Source: Anaerolineales bacterium UBA2317 (GTDB taxonomy: Bacteria; Chloroflexota; Anaerolineae; Anaerolineales; Villigracilaceae). Taken from it: a DNA stretch of 15,202 nucleotides. This document shows positions 6,493 through 14,362 of the stretch, in pieces (position 1 is the stretch's first letter; each line of letters begins with the position of its first letter). The stretch is taken from the NCBI GenBank assembly GCA_002345215.1, contig DDVH01000043.1:1-15202 (forward strand), read 5' to 3'. The notes below the pieces were generated by a model. That model was given only the letters and a program-made list of their open reading frames with translations, did not search any database and was not told the origin of the DNA. Made by a program: the position numbers and the translations under genes.

Positions 6493-7062
6493 CTAACGAA
6501 TAGATGCGAGAAAATCCATCAGCAACTGCTCATCCCAACCTGAGATATGACCTTGTGCCATAAAAAGTGTAGGTCCGAGATTGCCTTCAAATACAGCAGT
6601 CCATTGACGCATTTTCGTATCTTCACTAACGGTGACAGTTGTTACTTCGCCTCGAATCACGGTTTCAAATTCACCAACGATGGGAACTGAAATTCCTGGT
6701 TGTCCACCTTGTTGTTGTGCCGCGTTTCTTAATTCTTCTTCCATTTTTTCATTATCACCAACGGTAAATCCGCTGTATTGTACTAACATAATGCTCGGTA
6801 AATAGCCATTTTTTTCAGGGAGAAGGGAGACCATATCATAAAAAAAGATAGACATCCCAGCCGCTAATTCATAATCTGGGGGCAAATCAAAAGTAGCGAT
6901 ATTTTCTCGTGCTTGTTGAGCATCTTGCGGTCCGATGTTGATTCGTTTGTCTACTTCTCTACTCAACCCATAAATTACAACAGATGCCATGAGTGTAACA
7001 AAACAACACAAGATAAGAATTATCCCAATAGTAATGATTGTTCTTTTGGTGTTTTCATTCAT
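6493..7062 (-). CDS. Membrane-anchored extracytoplasmic protein of unknown function
   Basis: 189 residues from ATG 7060-7062, which has GGAGA (7069-7073) six bases upstream; a TTG six bases further upstream is possible but overlaps the ideal spacing. The N-terminus is MNENTKRT followed by one hydrophobic helix (about residues 9-33, IITIGIILILCCFVTLMASV), which acts as an uncleaved anchor or signal. The rest is a soluble domain with a beta-rich end (FETVIRGEVTTVTVSED, MRQWTAVFEGNLGPTLFMAQG) and a closing helix (WDEQLLMDFLASIR). No family is recognised. It follows the DUF998 gene by 26 bases on the same strand, probably in one transcript, and ends at a strong terminator. Confidence 0.75.
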   Translation of the reverse strand: MNENTKRTIITIGIILILCCFVTLMASVVIYGLSREVDKRINIGPQDAQQARENIATFDLPPDYELAAGMSIFFYDMVSLLPEKNGYLPSIMLVQYSGFTVGDNEKMEEELRNAAQQQGGQPGISVPIVGEFETVIRGEVTTVTVSEDTKMRQWTAVFEGNLGPTLFMAQGHISGWDEQLLMDFLASIR

Positions 7063-7088
7063 AGGCAATCTCCAAAAATTATTTCAGA

Positions 7089-7673
7089 TTATATTTGATT
7101 CAACCTAATTGCCGCCACTTCATTCCAAACCAAAATTGCTAACAAGAAAACATAAAACGCCGCGCCTTTGAGTGCAAAAGCTGGAGCGGCTAAACATAAA
7201 GTTCCCCAAGTATAAAGAGATAAGCTTTTCCATTTTTCGTCATTGCGAAAGGCGAAACCTAAAATAATCATGGCGGGGAATAAATTTAACCCAAGCAATA
7301 CAAAAGATAAATCATGTAAACGTCCATGCCAAGTGGATGGATAGTCTCGAATGGTTGGGTCTGTGGTGAATGCCAACATGGCGAGTGCAACCCCAGCAAA
7401 TGCAAAAAGTGTAGAACCAAGTCGAGATGCAAAAGCAGGTTTCAACTCAAAGAAGAGGCGGTAAGCAAAGAGAGTCATAATCAATCCGCTGATGATAAAT
7501 GTCGCAGTCATAATCCAGCCGAATCTTCCAAGTGCTAAACCACTGGGCCAATCAAAGGTTGGGTCGTTGATTGGATGCCAACCTAATGAAAGTAAAAAAT
7601 CATATTCAACGATTGTGAGAATTGTGAGCACACTTGCAAATAAAATTGGACCAAGTAAGATTATTTTTTTCAT
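7089..7673 (-). CDS. DUF998 family membrane protein
   Basis: 194 residues, about six hydrophobic helices (near 4-24, 52-74, 86-104, 120-142, 153-170, 172-188). The segment FTTDPTIRDYPSTWHGRLHD (102-121), an aspartate-proline pair followed by a WHG..H turn between helices 3 and 4, is characteristic of DUF998 proteins. The biochemical role of the family is unknown. ATG 7671-7673 has no evident ribosome binding site; a hairpin (7685-7709) lies 11 bases upstream of the start. It is 69 bases downstream of the RRM gene and 26 bases upstream of the membrane-anchored protein gene. Confidence 0.8.
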   Translation of the reverse strand: MKKIILLGPILFASVLTILTIVEYDFLLSLGWHPINDPTFDWPSGLALGRFGWIMTATFIISGLIMTLFAYRLFFELKPAFASRLGSTLFAFAGVALAMLAFTTDPTIRDYPSTWHGRLHDLSFVLLGLNLFPAMIILGFAFRNDEKWKSLSLYTWGTLCLAAPAFALKGAAFYVFLLAILVWNEVAAIRLNQI

Positions 7674-7684
7674 AGGTTAATGAT

Positions 7685-7714
7685 AACAGCCCCGCATGGC
7701 GAGGCTGTTTTTTT
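7685..7714 (+). terminator. Intrinsic-terminator-like hairpin facing the plus strand
   Basis: Arms 7685-7695 and 7699-7709 pair at 10 of 11 positions around the loop ATG, and T7708-7714 follows on the plus strand. No plus-strand gene ends here, and on the minus strand no T-run follows, so it does not fit the RRM gene as a normal terminator. Confidence 0.55.
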
Positions 7715-7742
7715 CTTTACAAGTTCAGGGCTGGAAATTTTT

Positions 7743-8054
7743 TTAGTTATCGTTATGTCTATCGCCACCACGATTTCGATTTCCGAAATTTCGTTTGGGG
7801 CGATCTTCACGCGGGCGCGCCACGTTCACAGTGATGGCACGTCCCATAAAATCTTTACCATGCAACATGCTGATGGCTTTTTGCGCTTCATCGGATGTTT
7901 CCATTTCAACAAAGCCGAATCCTTTTGCGCGTCCCGTTGCACGGTCTGTAATCAATGCAACAGATTTGACGTTTCCAGCCTGACTAAAGTGCTCTTTAAT
8001 TTGCTCTTCTGTCGCGGCGTACGGTAGGTTGCCTACATATAACCTAGTTTCCAT
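7743..8054 (-). CDS. RRM-type RNA-binding protein
   Basis: 103 residues: one RNA recognition motif and a short basic glycine-rich tail. RNP2 is LYVGNL (5-10) and RNP1 is AKGFGFVEM (43-51), both with the aromatic residues that stack on RNA bases. The tail from about 85 is PKRNFGNRNRGGDRHNDN. Bacterial single-RRM proteins of this size (known in cyanobacteria and others) bind single-stranded RNA in the cytoplasm and are often cold-induced; the target here is unknown. ATG 8052-8054 has GGAGAAG (8057-8063) just upstream. The long leader region (8055-8160) contains an inverted repeat TATCAT...ATGATA at 8104-8125. Confidence 0.92.
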   Translation of the reverse strand: METRLYVGNLPYAATEEQIKEHFSQAGNVKSVALITDRATGRAKGFGFVEMETSDEAQKAISMLHGKDFMGRAITVNVARPREDRPKRNFGNRNRGGDRHNDN

Positions 8055-8103
8055 CTCTTCTCCATTTTGTTGTGACGCTCCAGCCCGAACGACGATTAAA
8101 GTG

Positions 8104-8125
8104 TATCATGTTTTTTTATATGATA
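8104..8125. repeat. Short inverted repeat upstream of the RRM gene
   Basis: TATCAT (8104-8109) and ATGATA (8120-8125) are 10 bases apart in a T-rich tract, about 50 bases before the RRM start. It could be an operator or overlap the promoter, but no clear -35/-10 pair was found. Confidence 0.3.
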
Positions 8126-8193
8126 AAAAACCGCTTCATGCCTAAGTGGAAAGTTGATTCTAAACCCTCAACATTTTCTTTCCTTCAAAAAAT

Positions 8194-8280
8194 ATGTCAT
8201 CCTGAGCCGCGAAGCGAGCGAAGGATCTCTACTTCTATCATAAGAGACTCTTCGGTCGCTTTGCTCCCTCAGAGTGACAT
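8194..8280. repeat. REP-like imperfect palindrome, 87 bases
   Basis: The left half (8194-8231, beginning ATGTCATCCTGAG) and the right half (8243-8280, ending CTCAGAGTGACAT) match in inverted orientation with few changes, including GCGAGCGAAG against CTTCGGTCGC. It is markedly GC-rich in an AT-rich space. Sequences of the form GTCATCCTGAGCGAAGCGAAGG are a familiar dispersed repeat in many bacterial genomes, so this is probably one copy of a non-autonomous family. The rest of the 8055-8284 space holds no gene. Confidence 0.75.
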
Positions 8281-8284
8281 AAAA

Positions 8285-9028
8285 TTAAAAAACAAACGGA
8301 ATCATCGCCCGAACATGTTTTGGAAAATCAGAAAATTTTTCACGATACCATTTCAACGTCACCAAACTTCTGGCATACAAATACGCGATAATCATTCCTA
8401 AAACCAACAAAGCACCCAAATGACGAGAAAATAAAAAGATTCCAAGCCATGTGAAAATTTCAAATAAATAATGCGGGCAGACGACGTACTTGAACAATCC
8501 ACCTTTTGGAATGACATATTCAATTGAATCTTTTCTCAAATCCGCCAGAATTTTGTGGTGAATAAAATTGCCGAGATTGCCCACAATGTAGGAAACAAAT
8601 CCAAGCACAAATAAAAAGTCAATCGAATGTAGAGGATTACGATTCAAGTATCCAATAAAAAATGAAGCGAAAGAATAAAAGAAAGCAATTGAAATCGTGG
8701 TGCTTAATCCAGTGGGGCCTGAATATTTATGCAGAAATAATGATTCCAAAACGCGTTTCGTAAAATGCAATCCAATAGATGCAAGAAGAATCCATTGAAT
8801 CAAACTTGCATTTGACAAATAATCTCTTGCTGAAAAATACAAAGCGACAATTGGCGAAAAATATAAAATAAACATTCCCAAGCGTGAGGGGATTCCACTT
8901 CCAGTACGGAATTTGCTGTATTTCAATAATCCATTGCCATAATAAATGGCGGGCGCTGTGACAATGATACCAATCACAAGCATGCTATAAAAAATAATGT
9001 TGAAGTTCGTCCATTCGGGGAAAATCAT
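8285..9028 (-). CDS. Steroid 5-alpha-reductase/enoyl-reductase family membrane enzyme
   Basis: 247 residues, multi-spanning (helices near 10-30, 52-68, 77-91, 112-128, 137-155, 192-218). The C-terminal domain carries the family pattern: YVIPKGGLFKYVVCPHYLFEIFTWLG (171-196) corresponds to the PxGGLFEYV..PNY..E...W segment of SRD5A proteins, and WYREKFSDFPKHVRAMIPFVF closes the protein as in that family. HFTKRVLESLFLHKYS (88-103) matches the RRxLEtLFvHrfS segment of the TECR/SRD5A group. The family reduces a double bond next to a carbonyl in steroid, polyprenol or enoyl-CoA substrates with NADPH. The conserved asparagine of PNY is histidine here (H186). Substrate unknown; an isoprenoid or acyl lipid is likely. 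ATG 9026-9028 has GGAGG (9036-9040) seven bases upstream. It diverges from the enoyl-CoA hydratase gene. Confidence 0.8.
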   Translation of the reverse strand: MIFPEWTNFNIIFYSMLVIGIIVTAPAIYYGNGLLKYSKFRTGSGIPSRLGMFILYFSPIVALYFSARDYLSNASLIQWILLASIGLHFTKRVLESLFLHKYSGPTGLSTTISIAFFYSFASFFIGYLNRNPLHSIDFLFVLGFVSYIVGNLGNFIHHKILADLRKDSIEYVIPKGGLFKYVVCPHYLFEIFTWLGIFLFSRHLGALLVLGMIIAYLYARSLVTLKWYREKFSDFPKHVRAMIPFVF

Positions 9029-9044
9029 GATGAAGCCTCCATGT

Positions 9045-9072
9045 TTGAAATATTAATTTAACCATTTATAAT
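9045..9072 (+). promoter_or_regulatory. Promoter of the enoyl-CoA hydratase gene
   Basis: TTGAAA (9045-9050), a 16-base spacer and TATAAT (9067-9072) lie 25 bases before the ATG. The opposite strand of the same space must hold the promoter of the divergent reductase, so the two may interfere or be co-regulated. Confidence 0.6.
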
Positions 9073-9097
9073 TCAATTTATTATTTTCGGAGGAAGT

Positions 9098-9871
9098 ATG
9101 ACCTACACAAACATCCTGACAGAAACACGCGGAAAAGTTGGTTTGATTCAATTGAATCGTCCACAAGCGATGAATGCATTTAATCTCGCCATGGTGACAG
9201 AAGTCTTCGATGCACTCGAAGCATTTGATAAAAATGAGTCCGTTTTTGCAATCGTCGTCACAGGCAATGAAAAAGCCTTCGCCGCTGGAGCAGACATCAA
9301 AGAAATGGCTGACCAATCGTATGTTGAAATGTTGACCAAAGGGTATGTCGAAATTTGGGACAAGATTCTAAAAATCCAAAAGCCTGTCATTGCGGCAGTC
9401 TCAGGTTGGGCATTAGGCGGTGGATGCGAATTCGCAATATCTTGCGACATGATTATCGCCAGTGAATCCGCAAAGTTTGGTCAGCCTGAAATCACGATTG
9501 GAGTTATCCCCGGCGCAGGTGGCACACAAAGACTCGCTCGTGTGCTTGGAAAATACTTGACCATGGAAATGGTGATTAACAATCGCACACTTTCCGCAAG
9601 TGAAGCCCTGCAATTTGGTTTAGCAAATCGCGTTGTACCTGTGGAAGGTTATTTAGATTCAGCAATTGCTTTTGCGGAAGAGATTGCATCACGCGCACCG
9701 ATAGCAGTTCGTATGGCAAAAGATGCAGTCAATGCCGCGTTTGAAACTACGTTAACTGAGGGTTTGAAAGTGGAGAAAAGAAATTTTTATCCGCTGTTTG
9801 CGACGGAAGATCAAAAAGAAGGGATGAAAGCGTTTGTTGAAAAACGAAAAGCGGAGTGGAAAGGGAAATAA
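9098..9871 (+). CDS. Enoyl-CoA hydratase (crotonase family)
   Basis: 257 residues, the usual length for the single-domain enzyme. The oxyanion-hole motif is AAGADIKEM (62-70) and the second one WALGGGCEFA (104-113). Both catalytic glutamates are present: E111 in GGGCE and E131 in FGQPEITIGVIPGAGGTQRL, matching E144 and E164 of the mammalian mitochondrial enzyme. It hydrates 2-trans-enoyl-CoA to 3-hydroxyacyl-CoA in beta-oxidation or a related acyl-CoA pathway, in the cytoplasm. No other beta-oxidation gene is adjacent. The start is fixed by GGAGG (9089-9093). A terminator follows directly, so it is transcribed alone. Confidence 0.95.
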   Translation: MTYTNILTETRGKVGLIQLNRPQAMNAFNLAMVTEVFDALEAFDKNESVFAIVVTGNEKAFAAGADIKEMADQSYVEMLTKGYVEIWDKILKIQKPVIAAVSGWALGGGCEFAISCDMIIASESAKFGQPEITIGVIPGAGGTQRLARVLGKYLTMEMVINNRTLSASEALQFGLANRVVPVEGYLDSAIAFAEEIASRAPIAVRMAKDAVNAAFETTLTEGLKVEKRNFYPLFATEDQKEGMKAFVEKRKAEWKGK

Positions 9872-9874
9872 ATC

Positions 9875-9903
9875 AAAAGACGCGAGCAACTCGCGTCTTT
9901 TTT
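9875..9903. terminator. Bidirectional intrinsic terminator
   Basis: A perfect 12-bp stem (9875-9886 with 9890-9901) has the loop CAA and T-rich tails on both strands. It sits 3 bases after the hydratase stop and right before the stop of the convergent acetyltransferase gene. Confidence 0.9.
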
Positions 9904-10347
9904 CTATTTTAAAATCAAATCATAGCGATAAAACTGTTCATCTCTTACCCAGCCACATTTTTCGTATAACTTCTGGGCAGGGAAATTATCTGTCGCAGTG
10001 CGTAAGAACAATCCGCGAGCGTTTGTTTCTTTGGCAAAATTTTCAGCAGTGTGCATTAGCTCTTCGCCAACGCCTAGTTTTCTTGCAGATTCATCTACAT
10101 ATAAATCATTCAATAGCCATAAAGATTTCAATGCAACAGATGCAAACAATGGATACAACTGCACAAATCCGATGGCTTTGTCATTATCTAATGCAAGAAA
10201 AATCACGGATTCATTGTTTGATAATCTATCAAAAATAAATTGACGCGAGGCTTCGAGATTTGCTTCGGCTTTGTAGAATTGGCGATATAAATCAAAGAGT
10301 GGGGAAATTAAGTCTGTGTGTTCAGTTGTGGCACGTATGATGTTCAT
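9904..10347 (-). CDS. GNAT family N-acetyltransferase
   Basis: 147 residues, a single GNAT domain. Motif A is LNDLYVDESARKLGVGEELM (79-98), with the acetyl-CoA pyrophosphate loop ARKLGVG (88-94). Motif B region is TDNFPAQKLYEKCGW (119-133), where N121 and the tyrosine Y128 are typical. The enzyme transfers an acetyl group from acetyl-CoA to an amine; the acceptor (small molecule or protein N-terminus) cannot be predicted. ATG 10345-10347 has no ribosome binding site at normal distance; GGAGG occurs 16 bases upstream but inside the palindrome 10361-10393. It lies 56 bases downstream of dnaE on the same strand. Confidence 0.9.
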   Translation of the reverse strand: MNIIRATTEHTDLISPLFDLYRQFYKAEANLEASRQFIFDRLSNNESVIFLALDNDKAIGFVQLYPLFASVALKSLWLLNDLYVDESARKLGVGEELMHTAENFAKETNARGLFLRTATDNFPAQKLYEKCGWVRDEQFYRYDLILK

Positions 10348-10360
10348 AGTTTTATTTAAT

Positions 10361-10393
10361 AGACCTCCGAGGTTTTTAAAACCTCGGAGGTCT
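10361..10393. repeat. Perfect palindrome between dnaE and the acetyltransferase gene
   Basis: AGACCTCCGAGGTTTT (10361-10376) and its exact reverse complement (10378-10393) are separated by one T. Each arm itself contains a shorter palindrome, CCTCCGAGG / CCTCGGAGG. There is no following T-run on the minus strand (ATTAAATAAAAC), so termination is uncertain. It probably belongs to a dispersed repeat family. Confidence 0.85.
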
Positions 10394-10403
10394 GATTGAT
10401 TAT

Positions 10404-13400
10404 TTATTGATACGTTATCTCTTCAACCCGCCAAGTTTCTTCATCTAATAATTTTTTCAAGCGTTCAAACAACTCGGGGCAAATGCGCGTGCTATCGTTG
10501 GGGAAATCAATCAGATGCCCTTTGCTATTTTCAAAAATTTGAAAACTAAATTTATCGCGTCCGTGATACGAAATCAACGTGCCATACAAGGTTTTGATGC
10601 GGCGTTTGTCGCGCTCGCGGTCACCTGTTGAACGCAATGTAATTGTGATTTGTTGTGGCGGATGCTCTTTGTCTTTATTTTCTTTTGCAAGTGGAACATA
10701 CAAAGATGGAATAACCGCTTCAAACTTATCTTCAAGTTGTTCTAACACTTCAACATTTTCTAAAGCTGAAACAACTCGTGTTACTACTGGCGGAGTCACT
10801 TCTTCATCTTTTTTAAATTTTGGTTCTTTTTGTGATGCAACTTTTGCATCATCAAATGTTGGTTGCCATTGATTATCCCAATCCTCTGGAAAGTTATCAG
10901 GTGGTGGAGGCATATCATCAACTGAATAATCTGCTGAAGGTTCAGCGATAACCGGAACAAGTTTCGGTTTGGGATTCTGCTGAGGTGCAGAAGCAGGTTT
11001 AGGGTCAGGTTTTGAAGCGGAAGTTTTTTGAACAGAAACAGGTTTGGGAGTTGAGGCATCCACTGACTCTAAAATCTTAATTTCAGTTTTAATCACATCC
11101 ACCAAAATTTTTGGCGGGGTATTGCTTTGGTCAACTTTTCCTTCGATAATCACAATTTGACCATTGCTGATTTGATTTTGATATTGCGTCCAAGTTTTTG
11201 GAAACAAAACAGTTTCAATAACGCCTTGAATATCTTCAATGGTGACGAAACCCATGGGTTTGCCACTTTTTGTTGTATATGGGCGAATGTTTGTGATGAG
11301 ACCTGCCACGCGAACTTTTTCTTCGTGACTCGATTCGGAAAGTTGACCCGAAAAATAACTGACGATTTGCGCGAGCGTGGCTTGATATTCATTTAATGGA
11401 TGGTCTGAAATATAAAGCCCGATGAGTTCACGTTCCCAATTTAACATTTCACGTTTATCAACATCTTTTACTTCAGGCAAATGAATTGATTCAACAACGC
11501 CGCTGGTGCTACCAAACATGCTCATCTGACCTGCATCTGCGGCTCGGAAGTGTGCGCTTGAAATCGCAACAATGCGATCTAATGAAGCGAGCATAGAGGC
11601 GCGATTACCAAACGAATCCATAGCACCGACTTTAATTAAACATTCGAGCGCGCGTTTGCCTACAGTGCGTAAGTCCACTCTTCTGGCAAAATCATTGAGG
11701 TCTGTAAATTTTCCGTTATTGATTCGTTCATCAATAATCGGTTGCACGGCTTGTTGACCAACATTCTTAATCGCACCCATGCCAAAACGAATGTTTGGTT
11801 TGCCATCAATATCTTCAATGCTGAAATCCCATTCAGAAGCGTTGATATCAGGTTGTAAAACGGGCACGCCCATTAAGCGAGCATCTGCCACATAGTAAGC
11901 AACTTTTTCAGTTTGGCTTGCTGATGCAGACATGAGCGCGGTCATATATTCTGCGGGGTATTTTGATTTTAGAAATGCGGTTTGTACGGCAATCACACCA
12001 TAATCTGCGGCGTGAGATTTGTTGAAGCCGTAGCGTGCAAATTCTTCCCAATCTGAATAAATGGCATTGGCAGTTGATTCATCCATGCCTTTTGAAATTG
12101 CACCTTTGACAAATTTATTACGATGCTTATCAATATCTTCTTTTTTCTTTTTTGAAATCGCTTTTCGCAATTCATCTGATTCAGAAGGTGTATAACCTGC
12201 TAGTTCCACTGCGGCACGCATCAATTGTTCTTGATATACAGGGATTCCGAATGTATCGCTGAAAATTGGTTCCATAGCTGGGTGGCGATATTTCACTGCT
12301 TGTGTGCCATGCATACGTGAAATGTAATCTGGAATAAACGCCATAGGACCTGGACGATACAATGCCACCATAGCAATGATGTTATCTAAATTTTTTGGTT
12401 TCATTTGTACAAGGTAACGAGTCATGCCGCCACCTTCCACTTGGAACACGCCAGCGGTTTGCCCAGCACCCATCAACTCAAATGATTTTGGGTCATCAAT
12501 GGGAATATTCGTCAAATCATATTTAATGCCATGACGTTTTTCAATAAAATCACATGCACGCGCCATGACGGTTAAAGTAATTAATCCAAGAAAATCTACT
12601 TTCAACATGCCCAATGATTCGAGCACACCCATTTCAAATTGTGTGACAGATTTAATCGGCGTTTCTTCTGAATTGGAAGTTGGGCGATGAAGTGGCAAAT
12701 ATTCTGTAATTGGTTTATCAGAAATCACCACACCAGCCGCATGTGTGCCTGCATTACGAACCGTGCCTTCCATTCGTGTGGCAATATCAATTACTTCACG
12801 CATTTTTGGGTTGTTGTTATAAATTTCTTTAAACTCTGGCACCGCCATGGCATCTTCCATACCTGCACCTTTGTTAGCGGCAAACGGCACAAGTTTTGCA
12901 AGGCGGTCAACTTCAGGCAATGGAATTTCCATCACACGCGCTACATCACGAATCGCGGCTTTGGCTCCCATTGTTCCAAATGTAATAATTTGAGCAACTT
13001 TATCCGAGCCATATTTGTTGGCACAATATTCCAGCATTTCAGAACGGCGGTCATCACGAAAATCCAAATCAATATCAGGCATCGAGATACGACCTGGATT
13101 TAAAAATCGTTCAAATATCAATGCATGTTCCAATGGGTCAACCATTGTGATTTCCAATGTGTAGGCGATGATAGAACCAGCGGCGGAGCCGCGCGCGTTG
13201 TACCAAATTCCATTGTCACGAGCGAAGCGACATAAATCCCATACAATTAAGAAGTAAGCATCGAATCCCATTTCGTGCACGACTCGAAGTTCATAATCAA
13301 GCCTCTCTCTTACCTTCGAGCTGTTTGCATCATCCTGATATCTTTTCCTCGCCCCAGCTTCGCACAACTCACGTAAATATGTTTCAGCAGTATGACCTGA

Positions 13401-14264
13401 CGGCACAGGAAATTCTGGTAAGTGATACCCCTTGAAATCGAGATTCACATTGCATCGTTCTGCAATCAACAACGTATTCGACATTGACTCAGGAATTTCT
13501 GCAAACAATCTTTGCATTTCAGCAGGCGGACGCAAGAAATACGAATCATCAGTCATGCGCATACGTTCGGTATCACTCAATACAGTTTGGGTTTGCATCG
13601 CCAATAAAATATCTTGTAAACGCGCATCTTCTTGATTGATGTAATGCACATCATTGGTGGCGATATAACGCGCGTTATATTTTGCACCAAGTTCTAATAA
13701 TTTTTTATTTAATTCTGTAATTTCAGGAATGTTGTGACTTTGCAGTTCGATAAAGAATCTATCAGGACCAAATAAATCGTAATACCAATTCCATCGGCGT
13801 GTCGCCTCTTCTGGATTTTCATATAACAACGCCTTCGGTATCTCAGCCGACATACATCCGCTTGTACAAATTAATCCCTCTGAATGTGCCGCAAGAAAAT
13901 CATGGTCAATGCGCGGATAATAATAGAAGCCTTCCATTTGTGAAGCGGAAGCAATCTTCAATAAATTTTGATAGCCTTTTTCATTTTCTGCTAGCAACAA
14001 CAAATGTGATGAATGACGGTCTAGTTTTGAGTCTTTATCTTTCATGCCGCGTGCCGCCATATAAGCTTCAACCCCGATAATAGGTTTTACTCCAGCATCT
14101 TTTGCGGCTTTGTAAAAATCAATCACCCCAAACATCGTGCCATGGTCTGTGATGGCGACCGCAGGCATGTCCATTTCTTTAACGCGTTTCACTAACTTCT
14201 TGATATTCGAGAAGCCATCTAACAAAGAATATTCAGTGTGGACGTGTAAGTGGGCAAAGGTCAT
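10404..14264 (-). CDS. dnaE: DNA polymerase III alpha subunit (replicative DnaE)
   Basis: 1286 residues; a family C polymerase that elongates both strands at the replication fork. Residues 1-210 are the PHP domain with an apparently complete metal-ligand set: H7 and H9 (HLHVHTEYSLLDG), D40-H41 (TDHGTMFG), E66, H84/H87, C133 (ICTSGC), D205 and H207 (TNDVHY). It may therefore keep PHP 3'-5' exonuclease activity. The palm holds PDIDLDF (396-402; catalytic D397 and D399) and D557 in MLKVDFLG. QMSMF (913-917) matches the beta-clamp-binding motif. An OB-fold lies at about 983-1062. A proline-rich linker (1072-1125) leads to a C-terminal domain (about 1200-1286; QQITITLRSTGDRERDKRR). The start MTFAHLHVHTEYSLLDG is the canonical N-terminus, although no ribosome binding site precedes it. 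Divergent from the regulator at 14472. Confidence 0.97.
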   Translation of the reverse strand: MTFAHLHVHTEYSLLDGFSNIKKLVKRVKEMDMPAVAITDHGTMFGVIDFYKAAKDAGVKPIIGVEAYMAARGMKDKDSKLDRHSSHLLLLAENEKGYQNLLKIASASQMEGFYYYPRIDHDFLAAHSEGLICTSGCMSAEIPKALLYENPEEATRRWNWYYDLFGPDRFFIELQSHNIPEITELNKKLLELGAKYNARYIATNDVHYINQEDARLQDILLAMQTQTVLSDTERMRMTDDSYFLRPPAEMQRLFAEIPESMSNTLLIAERCNVNLDFKGYHLPEFPVPSGHTAETYLRELCEAGARKRYQDDANSSKVRERLDYELRVVHEMGFDAYFLIVWDLCRFARDNGIWYNARGSAAGSIIAYTLEITMVDPLEHALIFERFLNPGRISMPDIDLDFRDDRRSEMLEYCANKYGSDKVAQIITFGTMGAKAAIRDVARVMEIPLPEVDRLAKLVPFAANKGAGMEDAMAVPEFKEIYNNNPKMREVIDIATRMEGTVRNAGTHAAGVVISDKPITEYLPLHRPTSNSEETPIKSVTQFEMGVLESLGMLKVDFLGLITLTVMARACDFIEKRHGIKYDLTNIPIDDPKSFELMGAGQTAGVFQVEGGGMTRYLVQMKPKNLDNIIAMVALYRPGPMAFIPDYISRMHGTQAVKYRHPAMEPIFSDTFGIPVYQEQLMRAAVELAGYTPSESDELRKAISKKKKEDIDKHRNKFVKGAISKGMDESTANAIYSDWEEFARYGFNKSHAADYGVIAVQTAFLKSKYPAEYMTALMSASASQTEKVAYYVADARLMGVPVLQPDINASEWDFSIEDIDGKPNIRFGMGAIKNVGQQAVQPIIDERINNGKFTDLNDFARRVDLRTVGKRALECLIKVGAMDSFGNRASMLASLDRIVAISSAHFRAADAGQMSMFGSTSGVVESIHLPEVKDVDKREMLNWERELIGLYISDHPLNEYQATLAQIVSYFSGQLSESSHEEKVRVAGLITNIRPYTTKSGKPMGFVTIEDIQGVIETVLFPKTWTQYQNQISNGQIVIIEGKVDQSNTPPKILVDVIKTEIKILESVDASTPKPVSVQKTSASKPDPKPASAPQQNPKPKLVPVIAEPSADYSVDDMPPPPDNFPEDWDNQWQPTFDDAKVASQKEPKFKKDEEVTPPVVTRVVSALENVEVLEQLEDKFEAVIPSLYVPLAKENKDKEHPPQQITITLRSTGDRERDKRRIKTLYGTLISYHGRDKFSFQIFENSKGHLIDFPNDSTRICPELFERLKKLLDEETWRVEEITYQ

Positions 14265-14309
14265 GGTCTAAATGGTCTAATAAGTCTAAGAAGTCTAAAT
14301 AGTCTGTAT
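14265..14309. repeat. Five 9-base tandem repeats directly upstream of dnaE
   Basis: The units 14265, 14274, 14283, 14292 and 14301 read GGTCTAAAT, GGTCTAATA, AGTCTAAGA, AGTCTAAAT, AGTCTGTAT; the GTCT core recurs every 9 bases exactly. The first unit touches the dnaE start codon, replacing any ribosome binding site. Confidence 0.8.
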
Positions 14310-14324
14310 GTCATCTGACCAGTG

Positions 14325-14355
14325 AGACTAATAAGACCTTTTGACTTGTAAGACC
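14325..14355. repeat. Four inverted 9-base units facing the first repeat block
   Basis: AGACT (14325), AGACC (14334), TGACT (14342) and AGACC (14351) recur every 8-9 bases. They are the reverse complement of the AGTCT/GGTCT units at 14265-14309, so the two blocks could pair across 15 bases. Confidence 0.65.
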
Positions 14356-14362
14356 GATTTGA

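Noticed and set aside
10404..14264. Several open frames of 60-138 codons on the opposite strand or other frames of dnaE
   Set aside because: Low-complexity or cysteine/histidine-rich translations without motifs or ribosome binding sites; they mirror the dnaE codons.
14265..14355. A CRISPR-like array
   Set aside because: Units are 9 bases with no unique spacers and no cas genes nearby.
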